Origin: Bradyrhizobium sp. SZCCT0153
GTDB taxonomy: Bacteria > Pseudomonadota > Alphaproteobacteria > Rhizobiales > Xanthobacteraceae
DNA length: 64,000 nt
Assembly: GCF_018129995.1 (NCBI RefSeq)
Contig: NZ_JAFCKS010000007.1
Location: 124,001-188,000, forward strand
Direction: 5' to 3'
In this document: positions 52,378 through 61,018 of the stretch, piece after piece
Layout of the letters: every line of letters begins with the position of its first letter
Numbering within the stretch: position 1 is the stretch's first letter
Notes under the pieces: model-generated
The model's database searches: none
Seen by the model: only the letters and a program-made list of their open reading frames with translations
What the model was told of the DNA's origin: nothing
Position numbers and translations under genes: made by a program

Positions 52378-52722
52378 TCAGCAATAGCCGTAGATGCCGC
52401 ACGAGTAGGGCAGGCGCCAGAAATAGTCGACCTGCTTCCCGCCGTAATACGAGCCCTGATAGTCGTAGTCCCAGGGGCGGCCGTAATAGCCCGGCAGCGT
52501 GTGCGCGCCGGGCAGCAGCGGCGTGCCCGGCAGGTTGCGGATGTAGCTGCCGATGCCATAGGCCGGCGAGATCAGCGCATCCGGATCGGTTTCGACGTAG
52601 ACTTTCGGCGGCTCTTGCGGCGGAGCCGCGGCCCGGCGCTTCGGCGTGGCCGGCAGATCGGCGGCGAGCGCGCCCGAGACCGTCAGCATTGCCGCAAGGG
52701 CAGGTACCATCCAGCGCAGCAT
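52378..52722 (-). CDS. Small secreted protein, unknown function
   Basis: A 114-residue protein from ATG 52722 with an N-terminal signal peptide (MLRWMVPALAAMLTVSGALA, cleaved after LAA) and a Pro/Tyr/Gly-rich mature part: PPKVYVETDPDALISPAYG, IRNLPGTPLLPGAHTLPGYY and a closing SCGIYGYC with two Cys. No family recognised beyond similar small secreted proteins of this genus. Convergent with ctaA. Confidence 0.62.
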   Translation of the reverse strand: MLRWMVPALAAMLTVSGALAADLPATPKRRAAAPPQEPPKVYVETDPDALISPAYGIGSYIRNLPGTPLLPGAHTLPGYYGRPWDYDYQGSYYGGKQVDYFWRLPYSCGIYGYC

Positions 52723-52843
52723 CGTCGGCTCCGAATCAAAAAGGGCGATCCAAGGACGATGTATGCGGCCAATATGGTTAATGACTATTAACCGGCGGCG
52801 CGGTTCCGGGGCGGCTGTTTGCACCGCCCCGGAATGACAACAA

Positions 52844-54124
52844 CTACGCGCCCAGTGCCTGTTCCAGATCGGCGATCAGATCTTCCTTGTCCTCGATCCC
52901 GATCGAGAGCCTGACCACGTCGGGGCCGGCGCCGGACTTGATCTTGGCGGCGTCGTCGAGCTGGCTGTGCGTGGTCGAGGCCGGGTGGATCACCAGCGAG
53001 CGGGTGTCGCCGACATTGGCCAGATGCGAGAACAGCTGCAACTTCGACACCAGCCTGACGCCGGCGTCATAGCCGCCCTTCAGGCTGAAGGTGAACACGG
53101 CGCCCGCGCCCTTCGGCGCGTATTTGCGCGCGAGCCGGTTGTACTTGTCGGTTGGCAGCCCCGCATAGCTCACCGAGGCCACCGCCGGGTGACCGGCGAG
53201 GAATTCGGCGACCGCTTTCGCATTGTCGCAATGCCTCTGCATGCGCAGCGGCAGCGTCTCGATGCCGGTGAGGATCATGAAGGCATTGAACGGCGACAGC
53301 GCCGGGCCGAGGTCGCGCAGGCCGAGAACGCGGCAGGCGATCGCGAAGGCGAAATTGCCAAACGTCTCCTGGAGCTTGATGCCGTGATATTCCGGCCGCG
53401 GCTCCGACAGCATCGGATATTTGCCGCCCGTGGACCAGTCGAACGTGCCGGCATCGACGATGATGCCGCCGAGCGAATTGCCGTGGCCGCCCAGAAACTT
53501 CGTCAGCGAATGCACGACGATGTCGGCGCCGTGGTCGATCGGGCGGATCAGGTAGGGCGAGGCCAGCGTATTGTCGACGATCAGCGGCACGCCCGCCTTG
53601 CGCGCCACCGTCGAGATCGCCTCGATGTCGGTGATGCTGCCGCCGGGGTTGGCGATGGATTCGATGAAGATCGCTTTCGTGCGCGGCGTGACCGCGCGTT
53701 CGAAGCTCGCGATGTCATCCGGATCGGCCCATACCACGTTCCAGCCAAAGCTCTTGAACGCGTGCGTGAACTGGTTGATCGAGCCGCCATAGAGCTTTCG
53801 CGCGGCGATGAACTCGTCGCCGGGCTGCATCAATTGCTGCAACACCACTACCTGCGCGGCATGGCCCGAGGCCACGGCCAGCGCGGCCGTGCCGCCTTCG
53901 AGCGCGGCGACGCGCTCTTCCAGCACCGCATTGGTGGGATTGCCGATGCGGGTATAGATGTTGCCGAATGCCTGCAGGCCGAACAGCGAGGCGGCGTGGT
54001 CGGCGTCGTTGAAGACGAAAGACGTCGTCTGATAAATCGGCGTAGCGCGCGCACCGGTGGTGGGATCGGGCTGTGCACCGGCATGCACGGCGAGGGTCGA
54101 AAATCCCGGAAGGCGATCGCTCAT
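52844..54124 (-). CDS. metY: O-acetylhomoserine aminocarboxypropyltransferase/sulfhydrylase (PLP)
   Basis: A 426-residue Cys/Met metabolism PLP enzyme. It begins GFSTLAVHAGAQPDPTTGAR, with ATPIYQTTSFVFNDADHAAS, GNIYTRIGNPTNAVLEERVA, and the internal-aldimine Lys in VHSLTKFLGGHGNSLGGII near residue 215. The C-terminal HPASTTHSQL and VRLSIGIEDKEDLIADL are MetY signatures. It makes homocysteine from O-acetylhomoserine and sulfide. A 7-codon reading frame on the same strand overlaps its start (see findings). Confidence 0.93.
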   Translation of the reverse strand: MSDRLPGFSTLAVHAGAQPDPTTGARATPIYQTTSFVFNDADHAASLFGLQAFGNIYTRIGNPTNAVLEERVAALEGGTAALAVASGHAAQVVVLQQLMQPGDEFIAARKLYGGSINQFTHAFKSFGWNVVWADPDDIASFERAVTPRTKAIFIESIANPGGSITDIEAISTVARKAGVPLIVDNTLASPYLIRPIDHGADIVVHSLTKFLGGHGNSLGGIIVDAGTFDWSTGGKYPMLSEPRPEYHGIKLQETFGNFAFAIACRVLGLRDLGPALSPFNAFMILTGIETLPLRMQRHCDNAKAVAEFLAGHPAVASVSYAGLPTDKYNRLARKYAPKGAGAVFTFSLKGGYDAGVRLVSKLQLFSHLANVGDTRSLVIHPASTTHSQLDDAAKIKSGAGPDVVRLSIGIEDKEDLIADLEQALGA

Positions 54125-54262
54125 TGATGGCGTCCTGTTCTCATGATCTGAAATCGCGCGGCATGCTGATCGTCGCAGCGTCTGCCGTCAAGGCGCCGGT
54201 TCACATCAGGACAATCGTGCTACGCATTGTCGCGTTCGCGAAAGGAATCCTTCGCAAGTGCG

Positions 54263-54847
54263 TCAGCTCTGCTCGGTCTTGTTCTTGGCGGCGCGATCGG
54301 ACGCCGCGGTGTCACCGCCGCCGACACTCATCCGATTGAGGGACAGCCGCATGCCTTGTGTCGGTGCCGGCGGGCGCTTGGAACTCAGCGTGCGCGAATT
54401 GACGCCCATCCATGAGATCTCGGACGACAGCCGGCCATATTCGATCTTGGGGCAGCGGTTCATCACCACCTTGATGCCGACCGATTCCGCCTTTGCCGCG
54501 GCGACATCGTCACGCGCGCCGAGCTGCATCCAGATCACCTTCGGCAGCGGATCGAGCGTGAGTGCTTCTTCGACGACAGGCAGGATGTGGCTGGAATTGC
54601 GAAAGATGTCGACCATGTCGATGGGATGGCCGATGTCGGACAGCGAGGCGACGAATGGCTTTCCGAGCAGCTCCTTGCCGACATGGCCGGGATTGACGGG
54701 GATCATGTCGTAGCCGCGTTGCGCCAGATATTTGAACGCGAAATAGCTCGGCCTCACGTTGACCGGCGAGGCGCCGACCATCGCGATCGACTTCACGCTG
54801 TTGAGGATGGCGCGGATGTAATTGTCGGGATAGGCGTCGTGGTTCAT
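54263..54847 (-). CDS. CoA-binding domain protein (YccU family)
   Basis: A 194-residue protein with a Rossmann-like CoA-binding domain: IAMVGASPVNVRPSYFAFKY near residue 21, GYDMIPVNPGHVGKELLG, DMVDIFRNSSHILPVVEEAL and KVIWMQLGARDDVAAAKAES, then a longer-than-usual C-terminus with VVMNRCPKIEYGRLSSEISW. Related to YccU/YmdB-type CoA-binding proteins, whose physiological role is not settled. Co-directional with metY, 138 bases upstream. Confidence 0.88.
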   Translation of the reverse strand: MNHDAYPDNYIRAILNSVKSIAMVGASPVNVRPSYFAFKYLAQRGYDMIPVNPGHVGKELLGKPFVASLSDIGHPIDMVDIFRNSSHILPVVEEALTLDPLPKVIWMQLGARDDVAAAKAESVGIKVVMNRCPKIEYGRLSSEISWMGVNSRTLSSKRPPAPTQGMRLSLNRMSVGGGDTAASDRAAKNKTEQS

Positions 54848-54864
54848 TGGCTCTTCTTTTTGCT

Positions 54865-54949
54865 GTCATTGCGAGGAGCGCAGCGACGAAGCCATCCAGT
54901 CTGTTTCCTCGGTGGGATTTCTGGATTGCTTCGCTTCGCTCGCAATGAC
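54865..54949. repeat. Dispersed intergenic inverted repeat
   Basis: GTCATTGCGAGGAGCGCAGC ... CCATCCAG on one side and CTGGATTGCTTCGCTTCGCT CGCAATGAC on the other are inverted arms. This element is common in Rhizobiales intergenic regions. Confidence 0.8.
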
Positions 54950-54953
54950 GATT

Positions 54954-55775
54954 CTACTCATCCCGCCATGTCGGCGTGCGCTTCTCGATGAAGGCGCCGA
55001 TGCCTTCCTCGGCGTCGCGCGCCATCATGTTCTCGGTCATGACCTCTGCCGCATAGCGATAGGCTTCCGCAAGGCTCATCTCGGCCTGGCGGTAGAATGC
55101 CTCCTTGCCGAGCTTGACGGTGTAGGCGGATTTCAGCGCAACCTGTTCGGCCAGCGCAAGCGCGGCGTCGCGCTCGGTGCCGGCGGCGACGACGCGATTG
55201 ATCAGCCCGATCTCGCGGGCGCGGGCGGCCGGGATCGGCTCGCCCGTCAGCAGCATCTCCATCGCCTGCTTGCGCGGCACGTTGCGCGACAGTGCCACCA
55301 TCGGCGTCGAGCAGAACAGGCCGATGTCGACGCCGGGGGTGGCGAAGCTCGCAGCGTCCGAGGCGATCGCAAGATCGCAGCTTGCGACGAGCTGGCAGCC
55401 GGCGGCGGTCGCGATGCCCTGGACGGCGGCGACCACGGGCTTCGGCAGGTGGACGATCGCCTGCATCATCGCGCTGCAGGCGGTCATCATCTCGGCGAAG
55501 AAGGCGCGGCCGCGATCCGGATCGGCGCGGCGCGCGGTCAACTCCTTCATGTCGTGGCCGGCGGAGAAGGCGGGGCCGTTGGCGGCGATCACGACGCCGC
55601 GGACCGCCTTGTCGTCGCCGATCTCGTTGAGTTCGGCATGCAGGCTTGCGATCATCGCCTCCGACAGGCTGTTGCGCGCGGCCGGGCGATTGAGCGTCAG
55701 GACCGCGATGGGGCCGACGGTCTCGCGCAGCAGGATCGGTGGTTGCGGGGAGGGGGCGCGGGCCTGGACGGGCAT
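54954..55775 (-). CDS. Enoyl-CoA hydratase/isomerase family protein
   Basis: A 273-residue crotonase-fold enzyme. IAVLTLNRPAARNSLSEAMI near residue 24, GVVIAANGPAFSAGHDMKEL near 61 (oxyanion loop), and KPVVAAVQGIATAAGCQLVA near 110 with second oxyanion Gly, followed by ATPGVDIGLFCSTPMVALSR. The second conserved Glu of the classical hydratase is not obvious in LFCSTPM, which resembles the ECHDC3-like subgroup. Substrate unknown. It is divergent from the thioesterase gene. Confidence 0.86.
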   Translation of the reverse strand: MPVQARAPSPQPPILLRETVGPIAVLTLNRPAARNSLSEAMIASLHAELNEIGDDKAVRGVVIAANGPAFSAGHDMKELTARRADPDRGRAFFAEMMTACSAMMQAIVHLPKPVVAAVQGIATAAGCQLVASCDLAIASDAASFATPGVDIGLFCSTPMVALSRNVPRKQAMEMLLTGEPIPAARAREIGLINRVVAAGTERDAALALAEQVALKSAYTVKLGKEAFYRQAEMSLAEAYRYAAEVMTENMMARDAEEGIGAFIEKRTPTWRDE

Positions 55776-55875
55776 CGAAAGCGTTTCCGGTTGGATTCTT
55801 GCACTTGGATGACGCGGATGGATGATGCAGATAACCTAATGTAGCAGGCGAAGTGAAGCGAGGGTGAGGCGAAGC

Positions 55876-56304
55876 ATGGCGTTAGCGAAAATGAGCGTGG
55901 TGGAGGTCGAGCAGTTTCTCCGTGAGGAATTTCCCCAGGCCTTCGGCGGCGACGACATCACGATCGAGAGCGCGGACGGCCAGACCTGCCTGCTGCGCCA
56001 GCGCTACAGCGAAAGGATGCTGCGGCCGGGCGGGACCGTGTCCGGCCCGACCCTGATGGCGCTTGCCGATTTCGCGATGTACGTGGTGCTTCTGTCCGCG
56101 ATCGGGCCGATCGGGCTCGCCGTCACCACCAATCTCAACATCAATTTCCTGCGAAAGGGCCAGCCCGGCCAGGATGTGCTGGCGGAAGCCCGGCTGCTCA
56201 AGCTCGGCAAGCGCCTGGCGGTCGGGGAGGTAAAGCTGCTGTCCGGCACGTCGCCCGATCCGATTGCCCACGTCACCTCGACCTATTCCATTCCAAATGT
56301 TTGA
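55876..56304 (+). CDS. PaaI-type hotdog thioesterase
   Basis: A 142-residue hotdog-fold protein from ATG 55876 (a GTG 12 bases upstream is possible). The PaaI-like motifs are visible: YSERMLRPGGTVSGPTLMAL, ADFAMYVVLLSAIGPIGLAV and TTNLNINFLRKGQPGQDVLA, with the conserved Asn and Asp residues. Hydrolyses acyl-CoA thioesters. Divergent from an enoyl-CoA hydratase and upstream of the ribosomal protein genes, so perhaps acyl-CoA turnover. Confidence 0.86.
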   Translation: MALAKMSVVEVEQFLREEFPQAFGGDDITIESADGQTCLLRQRYSERMLRPGGTVSGPTLMALADFAMYVVLLSAIGPIGLAVTTNLNINFLRKGQPGQDVLAEARLLKLGKRLAVGEVKLLSGTSPDPIAHVTSTYSIPNV

Positions 56305-56376
56305 GCTTTTCGCAGGTAATATCGCACCATATTTTTAACTTATTGATTTTACTTATGTAATTTCCACATTCGGGCA

Positions 56377-56405
56377 TTGACCGTTGCACGTCTCTTCTCT
56401 AGAAA
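56377..56405 (+). promoter_or_regulatory. Candidate sigma-70 promoter of rplM-rpsI
   Basis: TTGACC at 56,377-56,382 and TAGAAA at 56,400-56,405 separated by 17 bases, about 60 bases before rplM. It lies in an AT-rich upstream stretch. Prediction by inspection only. Confidence 0.55.
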
Positions 56406-56462
56406 ACCGCGCAGTCCGGTGCGGTGTTCGCGCCGATGCTCCCCGTCCACGGAAACTCTGAC

Positions 56463-56927
56463 ATGAAAACCTTTTCGGCAAAGCCGGCTGAGGTGACGAA
56501 GAAGTGGGTACTGATCGACGCCAAGGGTCTGGTCGTCGGCCGTCTCGCCACCATCGTCGCCATGCGCCTGCGCGGCAAGCACCTCCCGACCTACACCCCG
56601 CACGTTGATTGCGGCGACAACGTCATCATCATCAACGCGCAGCATGCGGTCCTCACCGGTCGCAAGCGCGAGCAGAAGACCTATTACAAGCACACCGGCT
56701 ATGTCGGCCATATCAAGGAGCGCACCGCGCGCCAGATCCTCGAGGGCAAGCATCCCGAGCGCGTGCTCGAGAAGGCCGTCGAGCGCATGATCCCCCGTGG
56801 TCCCCTCGGTCGCGTCCAGATGGGCAACCTCCGCGTCTATGGCGGCGCCGATCATCCGCACGAGGCCCAGACGCCCGAGAAGATCGACATCGCCAAGTTG
56901 AACCGCAAGAACACGAGGGCCGCATAA
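56463..56927 (+). CDS. rplM: 50S ribosomal protein L13
   Basis: A 154-residue protein from ATG 56463 (MKTFSAKPAEVTKKWVLIDA). Conserved landmarks: GLVVGRLATIVAMRLRGKHL, CGDNVIIINAQHAVLTGRKR, and MIPRGPLGRVQMGNLRVYGG. Structural protein of the large subunit. The longer open frame upstream to 56,424 is not conserved. It is immediately followed by rpsI (1 base between stop and start), the classic rplM-rpsI operon. Confidence 0.97.
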   Translation: MKTFSAKPAEVTKKWVLIDAKGLVVGRLATIVAMRLRGKHLPTYTPHVDCGDNVIIINAQHAVLTGRKREQKTYYKHTGYVGHIKERTARQILEGKHPERVLEKAVERMIPRGPLGRVQMGNLRVYGGADHPHEAQTPEKIDIAKLNRKNTRAA

Positions 56928-56928
56928 C

Positions 56929-57408
56929 ATGGCCGAATCCATCCAGTCGCTCGATCAGCTCTCGCAGCTCAAGACGGCGGCCGCGCCCGACGCGCCCAAG
57001 CACGAGAAGAAGGTCGACAAGTTCAACCGCGCCTATGCCACCGGCAAGCGCAAGGACGCGGTCGCCCGCGTCTGGATCAAGCCGGGCGCCGGCAAGGTCA
57101 CGGTCAACTCGCGCGAGGTCGAGGTCTATTTCGCCCGTCCCGTGCTGCGCATGATGATCGAGCAGCCGTTCTCCGTGGCTGCGCGTTCCGGTCAGTACGA
57201 CGTGATCTGCACCGTTGCCGGCGGCGGCCTCTCCGGCCAGGCCGGCGCGGTCCGTCACGGCATCTCCAAGGCGCTCACCTATTTCGAGCCGGAGCTGCGC
57301 GGCGTGCTCAAGAAGGGCGGCTTCCTGACCCGCGACTCCCGCGTCGTCGAGCGCAAGAAGTACGGTAAGGCCAAGGCCCGCCGGTCCTTCCAGTTCTCGA
57401 AGCGTTAA
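56929..57408 (+). CDS. rpsI: 30S ribosomal protein S9
   Basis: A 159-residue protein. The N-terminal 35 residues are an alphaproteobacterial extension (AESIQSLDQLSQLKTAAAPD); the core starts at RAYATGKRKDAVARVWIKPG and includes VEVYFARPVLRMMIEQPF, GGGLSGQAGAVRHGISKAL and ends KARRSFQFSKR, the C-terminal tail that reaches the P-site. Terminator 45 bases downstream. Confidence 0.97.
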   Translation: MAESIQSLDQLSQLKTAAAPDAPKHEKKVDKFNRAYATGKRKDAVARVWIKPGAGKVTVNSREVEVYFARPVLRMMIEQPFSVAARSGQYDVICTVAGGGLSGQAGAVRHGISKALTYFEPELRGVLKKGGFLTRDSRVVERKKYGKAKARRSFQFSKR

Positions 57409-57452
57409 TCGCTTCGGTCACATTCGCCGCGAAAGCGGCTTCAATGAGATGC

Positions 57453-57482
57453 AAAAGGGCGCTGATTTCAGCGCCCTTTTTG
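57453..57482 (+). terminator. Intrinsic terminator of rplM-rpsI
   Basis: AAAAGGGCGCTGA-TT-TCAGCGCCCTTTT stem followed by TG after a T-run (CCCTTTTTG). It is 45 bases past the rpsI stop. Perfect stem with T-tract. Confidence 0.93.
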
Positions 57483-57637
57483 TTGTTCGTTTGTACGCAA
57501 ATTGATGACGAGTTTCCTGAAAAGTTGGGCTTGCGTGAAAACCTGAATGGAACCCGCGAGACATAGCGTCGCATTTGGAAGGGCGCGCAAATCGGCTGAG
57601 CCGATCGCGTAATTGCTATGTTCAAGAGGGGGCCGAC

Positions 57638-58858
57638 ATGATGTCGCTCGATAGCATCACGCTCTATTTGGTCGCCACCATGGTTGCCGCACTGCTCGGC
57701 GCCATGATGGTTTTCTTTGGCAGGCAGGAGAACAGCCCTGCGCTGAAATGGTGGGGCACCGCCTATCTTCTCGGCGCCGCCTCGGTCGCGCTATGGACCG
57801 CAGCCGGCGAAAGCCTGGGCCCGCATCTTTACCTCGCGCTGAACGCGGTCGGTTTCGTCGCCTGCGGCATGGTGTGGAATGCGGCGCGTGTCTTCCACGG
57901 CCGCAAGCCGAACTGGCCAGGGCTCCTCGTCGGTGCGCTCGTTTGGACCGCCGCCGTTACACTGCTCGATCCTGCGGCTTCAATGCTGCGCATGATCGTC
58001 GGCGCCGGCATCGTGTCGGTCTATGCGGCGCTGACCGCGAGCGAGCTCTGGGTCGAGCGGCGCAAGAGCCTGCAACGGCGCTGGCCGGCCTTCGTGGTGC
58101 CGGTGATGCACGGCTGTGTCCTGATGCTGCCGATCCTGCTCGGCAGCTTCCTGCGCCCGCACGATGCCGGTTTCTCCACCAGCATCTGGGTCACCGTGTT
58201 CGCGGTCGAGCTGGTGCTCTATGCCGTCGGCACCGTGTTCGTGATCTTCATGCTGGTCTCGGAGCGCACCGTCACCGCGCACCGGACCGCGGCGTCCACC
58301 GATCCGTTGACCGGCATGCTCAACCGCCGCGGCTTCTCCGAGGCCTGCGGACGCGTGATCGAGCGCGAGGCCAAGGCCGGGCGTCCCGTGACCGTGATGA
58401 TCTTCGACATCGACCACTTCAAGTCGATCAACGACCGCTTCGGCCATCCCGCCGGTGACGAGATGCTGAAACTGTTCTCGACCGTCGTCGTCAGCAATCT
58501 GCGCATGACCGACATGTCGGGCCGTATCGGCGGCGAGGAATTCGCGGCGCTGCTGCCGTGTTCGCTGGAGGAGGGCGTGCTGGTCGCCGAGCGCGTGCGC
58601 GAGGCGTTCGAGACCTCCGGTATCGTGGTCGATGAAGGCCCGGTCGACACCACCGTCAGCATCGGCGTCGCCGGCGGTCCGGCCGGCACCGAGCTCGAGG
58701 TGCTGCTGGCCTCGGCCGACACCGCGCTCTACCAGGCCAAGCGCGGCGGCCGTAACCGCGTCGAGGCGGCCGAGGAGCTGCCGCTGTCGCTGGAGAACTG
58801 GCGCCGCCAGAGCGCGGCGCGGATCGGTCCGCCGCAGGCGCGTCCGGTCACGGCTTGA
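57638..58858 (+). CDS. Membrane-bound diguanylate cyclase (GGDEF)
   Basis: Makes cyclic di-GMP from two GTP. A 406-residue protein from ATG 57638 (AAGAGGGGG upstream). About six N-terminal membrane spans occupy residues 5-225 and the GGDEF domain lies at 240-390: DPLTGMLNRRGFSEACGRVI, VMIFDIDHFKSINDRFGHPA GDE, the active-site GGEEF in RIGGEEFAALLPC, and the I-site RMTD five residues before GGEEF, which permits product inhibition. The active site is intact. The last residues are not conserved. Confidence 0.94.
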   Translation: MMSLDSITLYLVATMVAALLGAMMVFFGRQENSPALKWWGTAYLLGAASVALWTAAGESLGPHLYLALNAVGFVACGMVWNAARVFHGRKPNWPGLLVGALVWTAAVTLLDPAASMLRMIVGAGIVSVYAALTASELWVERRKSLQRRWPAFVVPVMHGCVLMLPILLGSFLRPHDAGFSTSIWVTVFAVELVLYAVGTVFVIFMLVSERTVTAHRTAASTDPLTGMLNRRGFSEACGRVIEREAKAGRPVTVMIFDIDHFKSINDRFGHPAGDEMLKLFSTVVVSNLRMTDMSGRIGGEEFAALLPCSLEEGVLVAERVREAFETSGIVVDEGPVDTTVSIGVAGGPAGTELEVLLASADTALYQAKRGGRNRVEAAEELPLSLENWRRQSAARIGPPQARPVTA

Positions 58859-58915
58859 GGCAAAGGGGCCCTGCGGTAATCCCCTGTTTACCATTCGATT
58901 CCTACCATCGTGGCC

Positions 58916-59152
58916 ATGGAATCGATCCGTCGACAGAACCCGCAGGCCGCCCTGATGTCGCTCGAAGCCGCTGCAGCCTCGGCACGCGGCGGCTTCGCCT
59001 GCCTGTTCTCCACCGCGGACGAATACGAGAGTGCGCTGATCACCGAGCGCCGCGCCCAGGGGCGCTACGCGCAAGGCCGCAGCTATTGGCCGGCCGCGCT
59101 GTTCGTCGGTTGCGTTCTGATCGTTGCCGGCACCGCTTTGCTGTTCGCCTGA
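58916..59152 (+). CDS. Small single-span membrane protein, unknown
   Basis: A 78-residue protein from ATG 58916 (a GTG 6 bases earlier is possible). MESIRRQNPQAALMSLEAAA, then AQGRYAQGRSYWPAALFVGC and VLIVAGTALLFA, i.e. a cytoplasmic helix followed by one C-terminal membrane span. No recognised family. Lies 57 bases after the diguanylate cyclase; the association may be accidental. Confidence 0.52.
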   Translation: MESIRRQNPQAALMSLEAAAASARGGFACLFSTADEYESALITERRAQGRYAQGRSYWPAALFVGCVLIVAGTALLFA

Positions 59153-59253
59153 GAGCGCCGCATTTTTGGCCGATCAGGGCGCCGTTTCGGCGCCTTTTTC
59201 TTTGCCGCCGTCTGCGGTAGACACGCCCATCAAACAAAGAAGGGTGGAAACCG

Positions 59254-59550
59254 ATGATCACCGAGATCGCGCAAATCGACGTCAAGCCGGGCAGCGAGAA
59301 GGACTTCGAGGCTGCCGTCGCCAAGGCCAAGGCCGCCTTTGGCCGCGCCAAGGGCTTTCACGGTTTCGAACTGCACAAGTCGATCGAGAAGCCGCAGCGC
59401 TACCGGCTGATGGTGAAATGGGACACGCTGGAAAACCACACCGTCGATTTCCGCGGCTCCGAGAACTTCACCGAATGGCGCGGCCTCGTCGGCCAGTATT
59501 TTGCCACGCCCCCCGAGGTCGAGCACACCGAGACCGTGCTGACGACCTGA
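59254..59550 (+). CDS. Antibiotic biosynthesis monooxygenase (ABM) domain protein
   Basis: A 98-residue ferredoxin-like fold protein. MITEIAQIDVKPGSEKDFEA, KAAFGRAKGFHGFELHKSIE, RLMVKWDTLENHTVDFRGSE and LVGQYFATPPEVEH match the ABM family. Such proteins are often small cofactor-free monooxygenases or heme-binding proteins; function here is not determined. AGAAGGGTGG precedes the ATG. A dispersed hairpin repeat follows. Confidence 0.85.
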   Translation: MITEIAQIDVKPGSEKDFEAAVAKAKAAFGRAKGFHGFELHKSIEKPQRYRLMVKWDTLENHTVDFRGSENFTEWRGLVGQYFATPPEVEHTETVLTT

Positions 59551-59564
59551 GCGGCTTTATGTCG

Positions 59565-59640
59565 GGAGCATGATCTCCGCGCAAACGCGCTCCGCGTTTG
59601 TCGCGAGGAAAAACCGCTGCAAACTTTTCCGCAATCTTGT
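59565..59640. repeat. Intergenic hairpin repeat
   Basis: GGAGCATGATCTCCGCGCAA ... GCGCTCCGCGTTTGTCGCGA ... AAACTTTTCCGC. Resembles the GCATTTTC/AAAACGCG family elsewhere in the window in base composition and position between convergent genes; not an exact copy. Confidence 0.4.
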
Positions 59641-59641
59641 C

Positions 59642-60775
59642 CTACGCCGCCTCCGCCAGAGGCGGCGCCTCATACGTCTTGAAATGGTCGATCATGACCT
59701 TGGCGATGGCGACGAGCGGCAGCGCCAGCGCCAGGCCCCAGATTCCAAACACGACGCCGAGGAGGATCTGGAACGCGAACAGCGTCGCCGGCGGAATGTC
59801 CAGTGCCTGCCGCTGCAGGATCGGCGTCAGCACATAGCTCTCCATGGCGTGCACGCCCATGAAGAGGAGAAAGGCCGACAGCGCAGGGATCCAGCCCGAG
59901 GCGAGGCTCGCGAGCACCACGACGACGCCGGCAATGATGGCGCCGACGGTCGGGATGAAGGCGAGGAGGCCGGCCTGGATTCCCAGGATGAAGGAGCCGG
60001 GAATGCCGATGACGGCAAGCCCGATCCAGGTCACCACACCGACCGCAAGCATCACGATGATCTGCGCGATCAGCCAGCGCTCCAGCGTCTCGCCGATGCG
60101 GTCGATGATGAGGGTGACGCGGGTGCGGTGTCTGGCCGGCGCAAGGAACAGCAGGCCGTCGTGATAGACGCTGGGCTGGGCGGCGAAGGCAAGGCCCAGG
60201 AACAGCACGATGAAGATGTTGCCGACGGCGCTGATAGTTCCGAGCAGCAGCTTGAAGGTCTGGCTTACGATCGCTCCGCCGCTGGAGGCGAGCGCGCCTG
60301 CGCCCGACAATCCGCCGTGCGAGCCTGGGCTCGAGGCGGGTGTCGGGCCCGTGTCGGTCGAGGCGGCGGGGGCGGCATTGCCGAGGTCGAACACGCTGGT
60401 GTCGATGCCGTGGTTTTCGAGGAAGGACCGGACGTTGGTGATCTGCGACCTGATGGTCTTGCTCAGCAGCGAGGCCTGGTCGGCGATGGTGGCACCGCCG
60501 AGATAGGCAACGCCTCCGAGCATCGCGGCCAGCAACGTGCAGACGATCGCCAGCCGCACCGCATGCGGCAGGTGCAGGCGGCGGCCGAGTGCGTTGGTCA
60601 GCGCATTGAGGCCGACGCCGAGCAGCATGCCGGTGAAGATCAGGAGCAGGGTGGTCGCAAAATACCAGGTGAAGACCAGCATGGCCGTGAACAGCACGAT
60701 ACCGATGCCCCCGACCGAGATCGACCAGGCCAGATCGGTGCGGATCCGGGTTCGTTCGTCGGCGGAGACTGGCAC
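59642..60775 (-). CDS. AI-2E family transporter (PerM-type permease)
   Basis: A 377-residue protein from GTG 60775 (GAGGAAG upstream). About eight hydrophobic segments. Motifs typical of the AI-2E/PerM family are WSISVGGIGIVLFTAMLVFT, LLIFTGMLLGVGLNAL near the start and LGIQAGLLAFIPTVGAIIAG, SYVLTPILQRQALDIPPATL near the C-terminus. A long frame extends to 60,838, but the GTG gives the conserved start. The family was named for autoinducer-2 export but members transport varied small substrates; true substrate unknown. Confidence 0.86.
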   Translation of the reverse strand: MPVSADERTRIRTDLAWSISVGGIGIVLFTAMLVFTWYFATTLLLIFTGMLLGVGLNALTNALGRRLHLPHAVRLAIVCTLLAAMLGGVAYLGGATIADQASLLSKTIRSQITNVRSFLENHGIDTSVFDLGNAAPAASTDTGPTPASSPGSHGGLSGAGALASSGGAIVSQTFKLLLGTISAVGNIFIVLFLGLAFAAQPSVYHDGLLFLAPARHRTRVTLIIDRIGETLERWLIAQIIVMLAVGVVTWIGLAVIGIPGSFILGIQAGLLAFIPTVGAIIAGVVVVLASLASGWIPALSAFLLFMGVHAMESYVLTPILQRQALDIPPATLFAFQILLGVVFGIWGLALALPLVAIAKVMIDHFKTYEAPPLAEAA

Positions 60776-61018
60776 GTCGCTTCCTCTTTCAAGCTGTCCT
60801 TGCGAAGCCACTCTTTCTTCTATTGCGGCCGGGATCAAGCCGCATCAACGTCGCTGGGACGATGGCGGTCCTTGAGATCTCGTTGGCCCAGACGTCGTCA
60901 CGAGCCGCGGCATTGCGCGAGGAACGTGTCGATCGCACCCGTTGATTGACTCAACCGCTAGTTCTGGCACAGACTCGATTCAACGTATTTTTCGACGCCT
61001 GTTTCGAGAAGCAGTTTG

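Noticed and set aside
54125..54262. SAM-II riboswitch upstream of metY
   Set aside because: Alphaproteobacterial met genes often carry one, and a GTGAACCGGCG-like stretch is present, but the conserved CTAAA-type pseudoknot part is not seen.
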